A DNA stretch of 64,000 nucleotides from KBS-96 sp964247975 (GTDB lineage: Bacteria; Acidobacteriota; Terriglobia; Bryobacterales; Bryobacteraceae), in the NCBI GenBank assembly GCA_964247975.1, contig CAXTWH010000006.1, forward strand, positions 62,001 to 126,000, written 5' to 3'. Each line of letters begins with the position of its first letter. The first letter of the stretch is position 1. Positions 43,415 to 52,600 of the stretch are shown one piece after another. The position numbers and the translations under genes were made by a program. The notes under the pieces are model-generated. The model was not told the origin of the DNA. It did no database searches and saw only the letters and a list, made by a program, of their open reading frames with translations.

Positions 43415-44875
43415 CTAGCGCGGCACAATGTATCTGGCTAACAGAACATCTCGAAAATCGAGCGCAAGGCGCAGATCAGCTATGTTACGGCGCGGAATGA
43501 ACTCCAATTGTGAACCCGGCTGCACCTCAGCGAGATTGGGAGTGCCAAGATCGCTGGCGGGGCTCAATCCCCAAGGTATGGAAGATTTAGGAAAACCGGC
43601 TATAATCTGCCCTGGAATGCGTGATGAATCGGATTGAACGTCTACTTCTACAGGATGCGTGAGCCCTGCTCGGCAGGTGAGTTGAGGTTGTTCCGGATCT
43701 TGTGCAGCGATGCGGCAAAAACCTAAATCCGGCACGCGAAAGGACGATTCGGCAAACGGCACGATTGTTTCAACAGTGTCGTTAAGAATTTGAAGCTCAA
43801 ATGAAGCACGAAGATTAACTGATTGTTGACGGAGCATATTGAACCTTGATTTATCGAAATTCAATGTCAGCCAGTAGTCATTATTAATTCTTTCAAGTTC
43901 CCCAATCCAAGTAAAATTCGGTTCAGGCCAAGGCTTTCCAGCGGAGATGATTCTGATACGGGCATTTCCACGCAACAGCGTTTTGGGTGGCGCACCAACA
44001 ACACGCAAAGGTAGGAACACCTGCACAAAGTTATTTTTTGATGTGTTTTGCTTACTACTTTGCGGAGTAGCGTTGTTAGAACTGTAGGTTATAACAATGC
44101 CGAATTGATTCGGTGATGGCGGCGGCTCGGGAATACGGGAGCGGGAATGAATCAGAAAAGAAATTCCCCATGTGATCGGCACAAAAGCACAGACAACCGA
44201 AAGCGCAAATAGGCGTGCTATCGCTGTACGACGCGTAGCATATTGCCATACAATAACTCCGGCGATAATAATGGTAAAAGCAACAACAAAAGTCGATCCG
44301 CTTATCAAATCAACACCCACGTCGTTGCCGCTGTGAAACAGAATAGCTACGATTATTTGTTCGAAGATGAGGGCCAGCAGCACAACAAACCAAGCCAGCA
44401 TAAACTGAGCAACACCGGTTGTCAGAGTGGCAATGCCGAACGACGGCAGAACAAACACAAACAACAGAATCAATTGCCTAAGCAGAAGGTCAGGATACGC
44501 CCCAAGCACCGGAAACCCTTGCACAGCCAAAATGTAACAATCAGACAGAAAAAGCGGAACACTGATAAACGCGAGAACGAAGAGCAGCTTGGCAGCAAGT
44601 AATCTTGTCCGGTAATAAGGGCGAGTTAGCCAGAATTGCTTGTTTCCCGGTAACGGTTCCTGAAAAATAACCTGAGCTACCAAAAAGAAAATGGTTAATG
44701 GTAGAAGAATGTTGAGCAGGGTCAATATTGTATTGACCTGATTTATTCCTTGAGCGTTGATGGGCAGACTACGTACGTCGAAAACAGCGTGAGCGATCAT
44801 GAGCAACAGCACAGTGAGGATTATCGGCCACAAATAACGGACATCTTTCCCGAAAATGTGCAGAACTTGTTTCAC
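43415..44875 (-). CDS. ABC transporter permease component (GntR-linked)
   Basis: 486 residues. Six predicted hydrophobic segments in the first 240 residues (LWPIILTVLLLMIAHAVF; LLPLTIFFLVAQVI; LLFVLAFISVPLFLSDCYIL; LILLFVFVLPSFGIATLTTGV; MLAWFVVLLALIFEQIIVAIL; FVVAFTIIIAGVIVW; ALSVVCAFVPITWGISFLI) followed by a soluble C-terminal domain of about 230 residues that I cannot name. GTG start after AAGGAGAA (good site). It lies 12 bases downstream of the ATPase gene, so it is the membrane part of a YtrA-type exporter, presumably involved in envelope stress or lipid handling. Confidence 0.82.
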   Translation of the reverse strand: MKQVLHIFGKDVRYLWPIILTVLLLMIAHAVFDVRSLPINAQGINQVNTILTLLNILLPLTIFFLVAQVIFQEPLPGNKQFWLTRPYYRTRLLAAKLLFVLAFISVPLFLSDCYILAVQGFPVLGAYPDLLLRQLILLFVFVLPSFGIATLTTGVAQFMLAWFVVLLALIFEQIIVAILFHSGNDVGVDLISGSTFVVAFTIIIAGVIVWQYATRRTAIARLFALSVVCAFVPITWGISFLIHSRSRIPEPPPSPNQFGIVITYSSNNATPQSSKQNTSKNNFVQVFLPLRVVGAPPKTLLRGNARIRIISAGKPWPEPNFTWIGELERINNDYWLTLNFDKSRFNMLRQQSVNLRASFELQILNDTVETIVPFAESSFRVPDLGFCRIAAQDPEQPQLTCRAGLTHPVEVDVQSDSSRIPGQIIAGFPKSSIPWGLSPASDLGTPNLAEVQPGSQLEFIPRRNIADLRLALDFRDVLLARYIVPR

Positions 44876-44887
44876 CAGAATTCTCCT

Positions 44888-45787
44888 TTACTCAGTGCGC
44901 CGGTGTTCCCGAGCTAGTGACACAAAGATTTCACGTAAGGACATAGCCTGAACAGAAACATTGAAAGCGTTGTGAAAGTAATTTGAAATCATAGACAGGG
45001 TTCGCTGCGTATCAAACTGGCTTTCCACAAAACGAACAACGGCATTTGACACCTGCGGCTTGGACCAACTTTCGGGCCAGGCAGCGGGAAGAACAGGCGA
45101 CTGCGGAAAAGTGATTTGAATTTCGCGGAACCGCTCGGCAAGCGATGCCGACGATTCCGAATATTGCATTCGTCCCCTTTCCAAAAAACCAATGTGGCTG
45201 GCGAAGCTTTCAATTTCACCTAAGTCGTGCGAGGAAACCAGAATGGTTGTATCTGCTGCCCGCTCCAGCAAACCTTCAATCAGTTCGTCGCGCACCAGCG
45301 CATCGAGGCCGCTGAACGGTTCATCCAACAAAATTAAACGGGGATGATAAGCAAGCGAAGAAGCTAATGCGGCTTTCATCTTCATGCCGCGTGAAAGCTG
45401 GCCCAAACGACGATTAGACGGCAATTGAAATTCACGCACCAGTTCTGCGGCCAAGCTGTCATCCCAATTTGGATAGAACGGCTTCAGATACTTAAGAAAG
45501 TACCCGACTGTCATCCATTCCGGTAAGTCCTGATTTTCCGACACATAACCGATCTGTTCATACAAGGATGGAGAAAGTTTGCGCGTGTCGGCATCAAGCA
45601 CCCGGCAAACACCCGCGCTGGGTCGTAGGATGTTGACCAACATCTTGATAAGCGTAGTTTTTCCCGCGCCGTTCTCGCCGATCAACGCGTAGATGCTTCC
45701 TTCCGGCACTTCCAGTTGCAGATCGTTAAGTACTGAAACTCGACCAAAGCGTTTGAAAACATGGTCGCAGCAGATAGGAGCATTCAT
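44888..45787 (-). CDS. ABC transporter ATP-binding protein
   Basis: 299 residues. Walker A GENGAGKT (37-44), Q-loop YVSENQDLPEW, signature LSRGMKMKAALASSL, Walker B LILLDEPFSGLD and switch His SSHDLGE are all present. The C-terminal 80 residues (FLERGRMQYSESSASLAERFRE onward) are the usual accessory part of YtrB/CcmA-like exporter ATPases. ATG at 45787 overlaps the stop of the upstream GntR regulator by four bases. Functions with the permease encoded next; substrate unknown. Confidence 0.93.
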   Translation of the reverse strand: MNAPICCDHVFKRFGRVSVLNDLQLEVPEGSIYALIGENGAGKTTLIKMLVNILRPSAGVCRVLDADTRKLSPSLYEQIGYVSENQDLPEWMTVGYFLKYLKPFYPNWDDSLAAELVREFQLPSNRRLGQLSRGMKMKAALASSLAYHPRLILLDEPFSGLDALVRDELIEGLLERAADTTILVSSHDLGEIESFASHIGFLERGRMQYSESSASLAERFREIQITFPQSPVLPAAWPESWSKPQVSNAVVRFVESQFDTQRTLSMISNYFHNAFNVSVQAMSLREIFVSLAREHRRTE

Positions 45788-46191
45788 GCTTCAATTCCTT
45801 TCATGTTCTGCATCGGGTCCAATCGCCGCCAATGCTCTGTCAGTGCGCGAACAACATCATCCAACTCCATTCCTAGTTTTTTGGCTTCCACCACCAGTTG
45901 TTCCAGTTCGTTTTTCAGCAGACGCGAACGGTCGGCGGCGCTGGATTGGCCGATTGCCGCTACCACTGTTCCGACCCCGACGCGCACCTCCAACATGCCT
46001 TCGGCTACCAACTGACTAATAACCTTGTGGGCGGTGTTGGGGTTGATTTTAAGCTCCTTGCTGAGCGAGCGCACTGAGGGAAACGGATCTCCGGGACGCA
46101 TTGCGCCGGAGATCATGGCGCGTTTAGCGGCATACACAACCTGCTCGTAAAGCGAAACGCCAGGCTTAAATGCGAGCCGGAACGGTATCAC
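45784..46191 (-). CDS. GntR family regulator, YtrA subfamily
   Basis: 135 residues from GTG at 46191 (an ATG at 46209 would add six). Winged helix: PGVSLYEQVVYAAKRAMISG, GDPFPSVRSLSKELKINPNTAHKVISQLVAEGMLEVRVGVGTVVA, then a short C-terminal helical dimerisation part. YtrA-type regulators repress a following ABC exporter operon, which is exactly what lies downstream (ATGA overlap). The GTG start is favoured because the palindrome and promoter described separately end just before it, and because MIPFRLAFKPG is the family's usual N-terminus. Likely autoregulated and leaderless. Confidence 0.88.
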   Translation of the reverse strand: MIPFRLAFKPGVSLYEQVVYAAKRAMISGAMRPGDPFPSVRSLSKELKINPNTAHKVISQLVAEGMLEVRVGVGTVVAAIGQSSAADRSRLLKNELEQLVVEAKKLGMELDDVVRALTEHWRRLDPMQNMKGIEA

Positions 46192-46193
46192 AG

Positions 46194-46226
46194 GTGTATT
46201 ATTACCCATAGTACACTAAAAAGCAA
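46194..46226 (-). promoter_or_regulatory. promoter with YtrA-type palindrome for the GntR-ABC operon
   Basis: On the minus strand: TTGCTT (46226-46221), 17-base spacer, AATAAT (46203-46198). The imperfect palindrome GTGTA...TACAC (46194-46216, 23 bases) covers the spacer and the -10. The expected transcription start coincides with the GTG at 46191. GTGTA/TACAC half-sites are known for YtrA-like repressors. Confidence 0.6.
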
Positions 46227-46350
46227 GCGGAAATTTGTTGTCCGCTATGCGGAGGTTCAAACTGCGGAAATGATTCCAACTGAAATGAACAAAACCGTCC
46301 GGCTTGGCAAGGAGCGCTTGACGATTTTGCATAATAAACAGTAGATCTCG

Positions 46351-46578
46351 ATGAGCACGGAACAGACCATTATTGAAATTCTTCGCGGATTTCCCACTGA
46401 CAAGCAGGAAGAGGTAATTGCCTATGCCGGAAATCTATACGCTGGTTCTCAGGAAAATAAAGCTCCTCGAAACAGCGGTCGAGGTTTGTGGGCAGACCTT
46501 GGAATAGATTTGAGCGATGAAGACATAAACGACGCTCGTAGAGAGATGTGGAAGAGTTTTCCACCCATCGATTTCTGA
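46351..46578 (+). CDS. VapB/DUF2281-like antitoxin, no toxin partner beside it
   Basis: 75 residues. The N-terminal part (TIIEILRGFPTDKQEEVIAYAGNL) resembles DUF2281-type antitoxins and the C-terminal (LGIDLSDEDINDARREMW) the region that pairs with PIN-domain VapC toxins. No VapC-like gene follows; downstream is the convergent phosphatase gene. Frame is clean and short genes of this type are common in Acidobacteriota. Second partnerless antitoxin of the window. Confidence 0.72.
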   Translation: MSTEQTIIEILRGFPTDKQEEVIAYAGNLYAGSQENKAPRNSGRGLWADLGIDLSDEDINDARREMWKSFPPIDF

Positions 46579-46608
46579 TGATTGCCTAGAAATACAATTT
46601 TTGACTCA

Positions 46609-47445
46609 TTAGTTAATCTCCGAAGCGTACGAGCGAAAAGCAAAAACCATCGCGGTCATATCATCATGCTGCGGCGCTCCGGCGGCAAACGCATCGGCGC
46701 CGGAAAAAACCTCGGATAGAATCTGCCCCGGATCGCAGTTGATTTTATTTTGAAGCAACTCTACTATACGGTCTTCGCCCCACTCTTCATCGTCCGCGTT
46801 CATGGCTTCTGACATGCCGTCGGTATAGAGCACCAGAAGATCGTCCGCGTCTATCCTGATCTGTTCGCAAGCGTATTGCGACTTTTCAAATAAACCCACC
46901 GGCGCGCCCCCGGCTTCCAGGCGAACCATCTCACCACTGCGACGAAACCAGAACGGAGCGTTATGTCCGCCGTTTGCATACGTCAAGCTGCGGCTGCGCG
47001 GCTCATATTGCGCATAAAAGAAAGTGGCGTATTTGTTGGCTGGCGATGTGGCCCAGAGCAGTTGATTCACATTCGCCATGATGCAATCCACTGAAGGCGC
47101 ATCTCCCATGGTTTGGCCGCGAAGCGCAGCTTGCAGACTTGCCATCAGCAGCGAAGCCGGAATGCCTTTGCCGGAAACATCGCCAATAGCAATACCGAGA
47201 GAACCGCCGGGCAGCTTGAAATAATCATAATAATCGCCGCCCACTTCGCGCGCCGGTCGGCAAGCAGCAGCGTAAACTACGCCCGGAATTTTAGGCTGTT
47301 CCTGGGGAAACAAACGCTGCTGCACATCTCTGGCAATAGCTAGTTCGCGTTGAACCACTTCCCGTTCGGCGGCTTCGGAAGCCAGTTTTTCGGTGAGCTT
47401 GCTATTTTCAATCGCGAACGCGGTTTGTGAGGCGACCGATTGCAT
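46609..47445 (-). CDS. SpoIIE/RsbU-type PP2C phosphatase ORF, -1 frame partner of the sensor ORF upstream
   Basis: 278 residues from an ATG that overlaps the upstream stop (TGATG). PP2C/SpoIIE motifs are complete: VGGDYYDYF, IGDVSGKGIPASLLMA, YANGGHNAPFW, LYTDGMSEAM and HDDMTAMV, including the metal-binding aspartates. The helix SKLTEKLASEAAEREVVQREL would couple to a sensor. The frame actually runs further upstream without a stop to 47499 and encodes the end of a GAF domain (NLGPRVTEAPYSTSDVEL), so this ORF and the sensor ORF are one gene in related proteins (inferred). Fused by a -1 shift at 47499-47505 the product would have 758 residues. Confidence 0.85.
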   Translation of the reverse strand: MQSVASQTAFAIENSKLTEKLASEAAEREVVQRELAIARDVQQRLFPQEQPKIPGVVYAAACRPAREVGGDYYDYFKLPGGSLGIAIGDVSGKGIPASLLMASLQAALRGQTMGDAPSVDCIMANVNQLLWATSPANKYATFFYAQYEPRSRSLTYANGGHNAPFWFRRSGEMVRLEAGGAPVGLFEKSQYACEQIRIDADDLLVLYTDGMSEAMNADDEEWGEDRIVELLQNKINCDPGQILSEVFSGADAFAAGAPQHDDMTAMVFAFRSYASEIN

Positions 47446-48884
47446 CAATTCAACATCGCTGGTGGAATAGGGCGCTTCGGTAACGCGCGGTCCCAGGTTA
47501 AAAAACCCAGCAGTTCTGTGCGCCCGAGCAGCGGTATCAGCCAGCGGTCCGTTTCGATTCTGAGCGGACGCCGCTCCCTTTCCAGAACAACGGTGGATGC
47601 CGCATGGTTCCAGGCCGGAGCGTCGTAGGCCAGCGCGGGTTGAAAGCGCTCGCGGTCGCGCAGAAAAATTTCCAGGTCATTCACATGCATCGCTTCCGAG
47701 GTTTGCGCGCGAACCGTTTCGAGCAGCAACGGAAGCTCACGAATGTTTCTGACGTTCTCGGCCAGGCGAGCGAGAATCTGCTCGGCCCGGTAAGCGTCGC
47801 GAAAGAATTTCCGATCAATTAAGTGAGCCAGACGCCGCCCGCCCAGACTGATGGAAAGCAGCAGACTGATGCCGATGGCGGTCACAAGCAGCCGGGCCGT
47901 AAAACTCTCCCGATCGGATTCAATCGCGACCGCAAAGATTACCACCGCCGACACCAGCAGTTGAACCAGCACCAAGCCGCGCTTGGCAAGCGCATAACGC
48001 AAGCCCTGCCGAACCACCACCCGCACATCCAGGGCTTTCTCGACGATGGTGACGTAGGCGAGAACCAACGGCAGCAGCGCCAGCGGAGAATAAGCCACGA
48101 ATACAACCCAGCTTCCGAAGGCATCTTCGCGCGTGTGCAGGATGAAATGAATAAGCGTTCCGAATGCCAAAGGCGGAATTACGCTGAACGCTAAACCGGT
48201 AGTAAGCAGCCGCAAACGGCGGCGGGAATCGGCATTGGTCGCCTGGCGGAATTTCACCAGTAGAATGAGACAGAAAGATAGAATTGGAGCCCAAACCAGA
48301 AAAGGAGCAACATAAGCATAGACTCCCTGTAGCTTTGCGGCCACTGTTTCCCAGGCACCGCGTTCATTTCTTCCGATCGTTTCCAGAGCAACAATCGCCA
48401 GCGCGCCAAGGCACGGAACGAGCAGAATCCATTTCAAAGCGGGACGGCGCTTATCGAAAGCGGCGCGATCAGGAAAGTAGATTGAAAAAACCAGTAGACA
48501 GATACCCCAGCCCCGCGAATTCAAAGTTCTGTATACCAGCGCAAAATGGTTGATCGGCGCGGGCCAGCGCATGACGCTATCGTGCACGTCTATGCCATCC
48601 ATTGCTACGCCGAAACTGATGAGAACGGCAAGCAGCAGCCACGCCCGGCGATCCTCGCCGCGTACGAGAGCCACGTAGAAGCCGAAAGCCAGGCACAGGA
48701 ATGGATTCAGAATCTGCAGCAGAAAGATAATGGGCCAAGTGCCTCCCCGCAGCGCGCCCGCCGGGTCAGGCAGATGCATCCAAGCGGAAAACTGCTGGGA
48801 GGAGATAGCCGTTTGAAAAGAAACCGTAATCGCAAAAAGAACAGCTAACAGCAGATATCTTTGTTTCCTGGAGAATTCCTGCAT
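47445..48884 (-). CDS. membrane sensor ORF with GAF domain, ends at a -1 frame change
   Basis: 479 residues. Eight hydrophobic segments in the first 340 residues (LLLAVLFAITVSFQTA; WPIIFLLQILNPFLCLAFGFYVAL; AWLLLAVLISFGVAM; WILLVPCLGALAIVAL; APFLVWAPILSFCLILLV), then FRDAYRAEQILARLAENVRN and most of a GAF domain (LPLLLETVRAQTSEAMHVNDLEIF; LLGRTELLGF). After GF the zero frame gives LTWDRALPKRP and stops, while the -1 frame continues the GAF domain and the PP2C phosphatase. ATG follows GGAGGGACA, a strong ribosome-binding site. The truncated product would lack its output domain. Confidence 0.82.
   Translation of the reverse strand: MQEFSRKQRYLLLAVLFAITVSFQTAISSQQFSAWMHLPDPAGALRGGTWPIIFLLQILNPFLCLAFGFYVALVRGEDRRAWLLLAVLISFGVAMDGIDVHDSVMRWPAPINHFALVYRTLNSRGWGICLLVFSIYFPDRAAFDKRRPALKWILLVPCLGALAIVALETIGRNERGAWETVAAKLQGVYAYVAPFLVWAPILSFCLILLVKFRQATNADSRRRLRLLTTGLAFSVIPPLAFGTLIHFILHTREDAFGSWVVFVAYSPLALLPLVLAYVTIVEKALDVRVVVRQGLRYALAKRGLVLVQLLVSAVVIFAVAIESDRESFTARLLVTAIGISLLLSISLGGRRLAHLIDRKFFRDAYRAEQILARLAENVRNIRELPLLLETVRAQTSEAMHVNDLEIFLRDRERFQPALAYDAPAWNHAASTVVLERERRPLRIETDRWLIPLLGRTELLGFLTWDRALPKRPIPPAMLN
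47499..47505 (-). promoter_or_regulatory. slippery heptamer T TTT TTA at the frame junction
   Basis: In the zero frame the codons are GGT TTT TTA, so the site has the X XXY YYZ phase required for -1 slippage; the same heptamer is used by HIV-1 gag-pol. A -1 step re-reads the last A and continues AAC CTG GGA CCG (NLGP), the expected GAF sequence. Four bases later GGG-ACC-GCGC can pair with GCGCCC as a bulged stem. A single lost T in a seven-T run would look the same. Confidence 0.55.
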
Positions 48885-48923
48885 TGTCCCTCCGGCATTC
48901 TACACCCGGCTACCGGAACATCG

Positions 48924-49541
48924 TTACGCAAAACTCTTTTTTCGCCAAAGCGCAATCAAACTGATGGTGCCAATACCAAGCAGCGCCATGCTGCCCGGCT
49001 CAGGAGAAGCCGCTGTGCTTGCATTGATTATTGCCGTGCCGATTGGGAGTCCCGTTAAATCCGGTGCTTTATACAGGCTAGTAAGGTCGGCGGCAAAAGC
49101 GGCATCCAGCGTGAGAACATTGCCGGCTCCGATATCGAAGAACGGCAAACTTTCGAAAGTGTTTCCGCCGGCACTAAATTCACCGGTTAGCTTGCCTGCA
49201 TCGGGCCCGGCAAAATGAATAATGAAGTTCTGCATTTCGGCAAATGCGTTTTTTCTAGTGAAAGCAAGTCCGCCTGCATGGGTAATGCTGGTAGCAGTGT
49301 CTCCGCCGGTAATTGGAAACACCGCATTGGGAGGAGCAGCACCTAAATCGGCGGTAGCGGGGCCGACAGGAACAACTGTAATGCCTAAACCGACTAAAGC
49401 TGCAATCGGGAAAGAATCAAAATCAATTGTTGTGTTGCCGCCCGTAATCGGGTCCGCTCCTGCTTGCGAACAAGACAACAGAACAGCGCTTGTCGCTAGA
49501 ATCACAGTTCGAATGCTGCTGGCAAAACAACTCCAGTACAC
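48924..49541 (-). CDS. PEP-CTERM sorted surface protein
   Basis: 205 residues. Signal peptide (VILATSAVLLSCSQAGA), a beta-rich mature part (DFDSFPIAALVGLGITVVPV, FFDIGAGNVLTLDAAF) and a C-terminal PEP-CTERM tripartite signal: SPEPGS, the hydrophobic LLGIGTISLIAL and basic WRKKSF. Exosortase would cleave near PEP and attach or release the protein in the extracellular matrix. No exosortase is in the window. The GTG start at 49541 follows AGAAGGA. AT-richer than most genes here. Confidence 0.85.
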   Translation of the reverse strand: MYWSCFASSIRTVILATSAVLLSCSQAGADPITGGNTTIDFDSFPIAALVGLGITVVPVGPATADLGAAPPNAVFPITGGDTATSITHAGGLAFTRKNAFAEMQNFIIHFAGPDAGKLTGEFSAGGNTFESLPFFDIGAGNVLTLDAAFAADLTSLYKAPDLTGLPIGTAIINASTAASPEPGSMALLGIGTISLIALWRKKSFA

Positions 49542-49601
49542 TATTTAAGATTCCTTCTCTTAAACACTGTAGTTTATAGCAAGTCTAACCAAGCAGTTTT
49601 A

Positions 49602-52600
49602 TTAGAACGATGCCCGCAAGCTGAACTGGATGTTGCGAGGATCGTTGCGCGTATCGTAAACAGTTCCCAGGTCGCCGCAGTTAACGCAGGTGCTGATGTT
49701 CGATCCGCCGTAGCCCCAACCGCCATAAATCGGGTGATTGAATACGTTCAGAAACTCGCCGCGGAACTGAACTTTGAAACGCTCGCTGCCGAAGTTCTTG
49801 GCTACCGATAGATCCCAGTTTTTGGTGGCTGCTTCGCGCAGGTGAGTATCGTGTTGAGGCGCGTTGCCGATAGTGTAAGGCGCGGTTTCCGTGTACGCGC
49901 TGCTGTTGATCCAGTTATTAACGTTCTGGTTGGCGGGCTTCGGATTGCCGGTCAGATTGGGAATCTCCGGACCGGGAAAGCCGTAAGCGTTCAGCGGATT
50001 GCCATAATAATTCCAAACTACTTTCGATAAAGGCATGCCGCTGGATAAGCGAATGCTGGAAGACAGTTCCCAATTTCCGAGAACCTGATTCACTAGAAAC
50101 GGCATGGCATTTCCCCAATGCCGGCCTTTGCCGTAAGGCAGTTGATACACAAAAGCAGTGGCGAAGCTATACGGAATGTCGTGGGCGCTGACCGAGTAAT
50201 CCAGGTTAGTGTTATAAGAATCGCGCCAGGCGTTGCCGGTGGCCCAGCCAATATAATCTTCCGAGCCGTTATCCAAGGCTTTCGACCATTGATACGTAGA
50301 AATTAAACTTAAGCCGCTGCTGAAGGCGTGAGTAAATTTAACGTTCAGCGCATTGAATTCGGAGCGGGCGCCCGGCAATGAGCGATTCCAGGTAAGCCCT
50401 CCATACTGCGGGTAAGGCCGCAGCAGTTGATTATAAGCAACGGTCTGCCCGCTTAAGCCGCTGTTCGGGTCGGTGATGATGCCGTAAAAGGGATTGGCAA
50501 CTTGATTATCAAGCTGCGCTCCCAAAGCCAGATCGCTACCGGGAAGCTGATTGGCGTTCAAATCAGGATTGCCGTACATTAGCTTGCGGCCGCGCACGCC
50601 GGTATAACCTGCTTCCACCACGGAATGGCTGCCAAGCTGGTATTGAAGATCAAAACTCCACTGCTCGGAGTAGCCGGTCGGGTGAGAGGCTTTGGGCCAG
50701 ATTTGGCCTGCGCCTAAACCGACATAGGTAAGGGCTCCTGCGGCGTTGCCGACAGGCTGCGTAAGTCCGCCGGGGAATGGATTGCTGACATCGCCTTGCG
50801 GAATATAGCCCTGTCCGCCCACGGTTCCGATGTAGTTGGTGGTTGAGTTGTAGCCGAGGAACTGGCCGGGGCTGTCGTAGCTGATCATGGCGGAAGCAGG
50901 GTTGTAAAAGATGCCCGCTCCGGCGCGAACAATCAGCTTGTCGGTAGCTTTAAAAGCAACGCCAACGCGGGGAGCAAAGTTCAGATTATCGGGCGGCCAG
51001 GCGTAGCGCCCGTTGCCGTTGGTGTTTGCATATTCGAATGCGCCCAGCAAAGGACGGCCTAATAGTGGCGCAACTTGCGTGCTGAGTGGATTAGTCGCGT
51101 TCTCGTTGAAATAGGTCAGACGGTTATAACGTTCAGTGGCAGGACGTTGATTTTCGTAGCGCAAACCGGCGTTGATGGTGAGGCGATTGGTGACACGCCA
51201 CTGGTCCTGAATGTAAGTGCCGTAAGTGTGCAGGCTCATGGCCGGATTCATGTTGATGTTGGAACTGCCGGTTCCTTGTCCCAGGAGCATGGAAGCCACG
51301 GAATTACCGGTTAAGTTGGAGCCTGAATTCGACGCTTGGCAGGGCAGATCTGCGCCGTTCGAATTGGGATCGCAGGAGGTCAACGACGTGGAAAAACTGA
51401 GATTGCCCGGTACTTCCTGAATGTTGTTGATGAGAGCCAGATCAAAATTTGCGCCGAACTTGAGCGAGTGGCGGCCCAGCTCTTTGGTGACGTTCACCTG
51501 GGCTGTATCAGAAGTTCGAACATAGCGGTTATAGCTGGAATACGTGCTGCCCAAACCGGTGTAAAAATCAGAATTAATCAATGGTAGAATCGGCGCTTGA
51601 AAGAGGCTGGGCGAAAGCCCGATTGTGCCGGCGTTCGCCACGCCATAGCCGATGGAAGTCTGCGCTTCATACCAGCGGCTAACTGCCACATAAGCATTCA
51701 CCACCCAGGTAGGGCTGGGCGTGTAATCGTCGCTTAAAACAACCTGAAAACCGTGGTCCGAATTGTTTGCGCTTTGGTCCGCGCCGTTGCAGAAATAGCA
51801 GGGCGGCGTGTACTGTTGGCGGACACGATCCGACATACGGGCGAACACATGATTTTTTGTGCTTTGGTTCCAATCAATGCGCCAATCAAACTTATCGTTT
51901 TCCGTCAATCCACTGCCCTGGGCAATGTAGTTATTCTGCTGGTTTGCTCCTTGGCCGGCGCGATTGGGCAGAGGATAAAGGTTTACAATCTTCTGGCCGA
52001 CGGAGTTGAAAAGATTGGAGGGAATCTGGTTGCCGGGAAACGGATCGCGGGTGTAATAGTTGTTTCCATTCGCGTCGGTCACTTGCCGGGTGGTGAACGG
52101 ATTGTAAATCAGCGACAGCGTTCCGTCGGCTTGGTAAGTCTGCGAAAAATCGCCTTTGCGCTCGGCAGCGGTCGGCACGGTTAGCAAGCCGCTCGAATCG
52201 GTTTCGGGCTGACGCAAGCCTTCATAAGCGCCGAAGAAATAAAGATTGGCTCGCTTCCAAAGCGGCCCGCCGATGTTTGCGCCAAACTGGTTCCGCTTGA
52301 ACTGGCCTTTCGGCTGGGAGTTCCGGTTATTGGCCCATCTGTTCGCGTCGAGCGCGGAGTTGCGCAGGTAATCGTAAACCAAGCCGTGGAACTGATTGCT
52401 GCCGCTTTTGGTAATCAGCGTTACCACGCCTGACCCGGCGCGTTCATACTGGGAATCGTATTCGTTCTGAGTAATCTGTTGTTCCTGAACGGAATCATTG
52501 ATGGGCGAAACCATCAGGCCGCCCCAATCCACGGCTTGCGAAGGTGCGCCATCCACCAGAATGGATGCGCCGCCGGACCGTCCGCCGTTTAAGCCGAACA

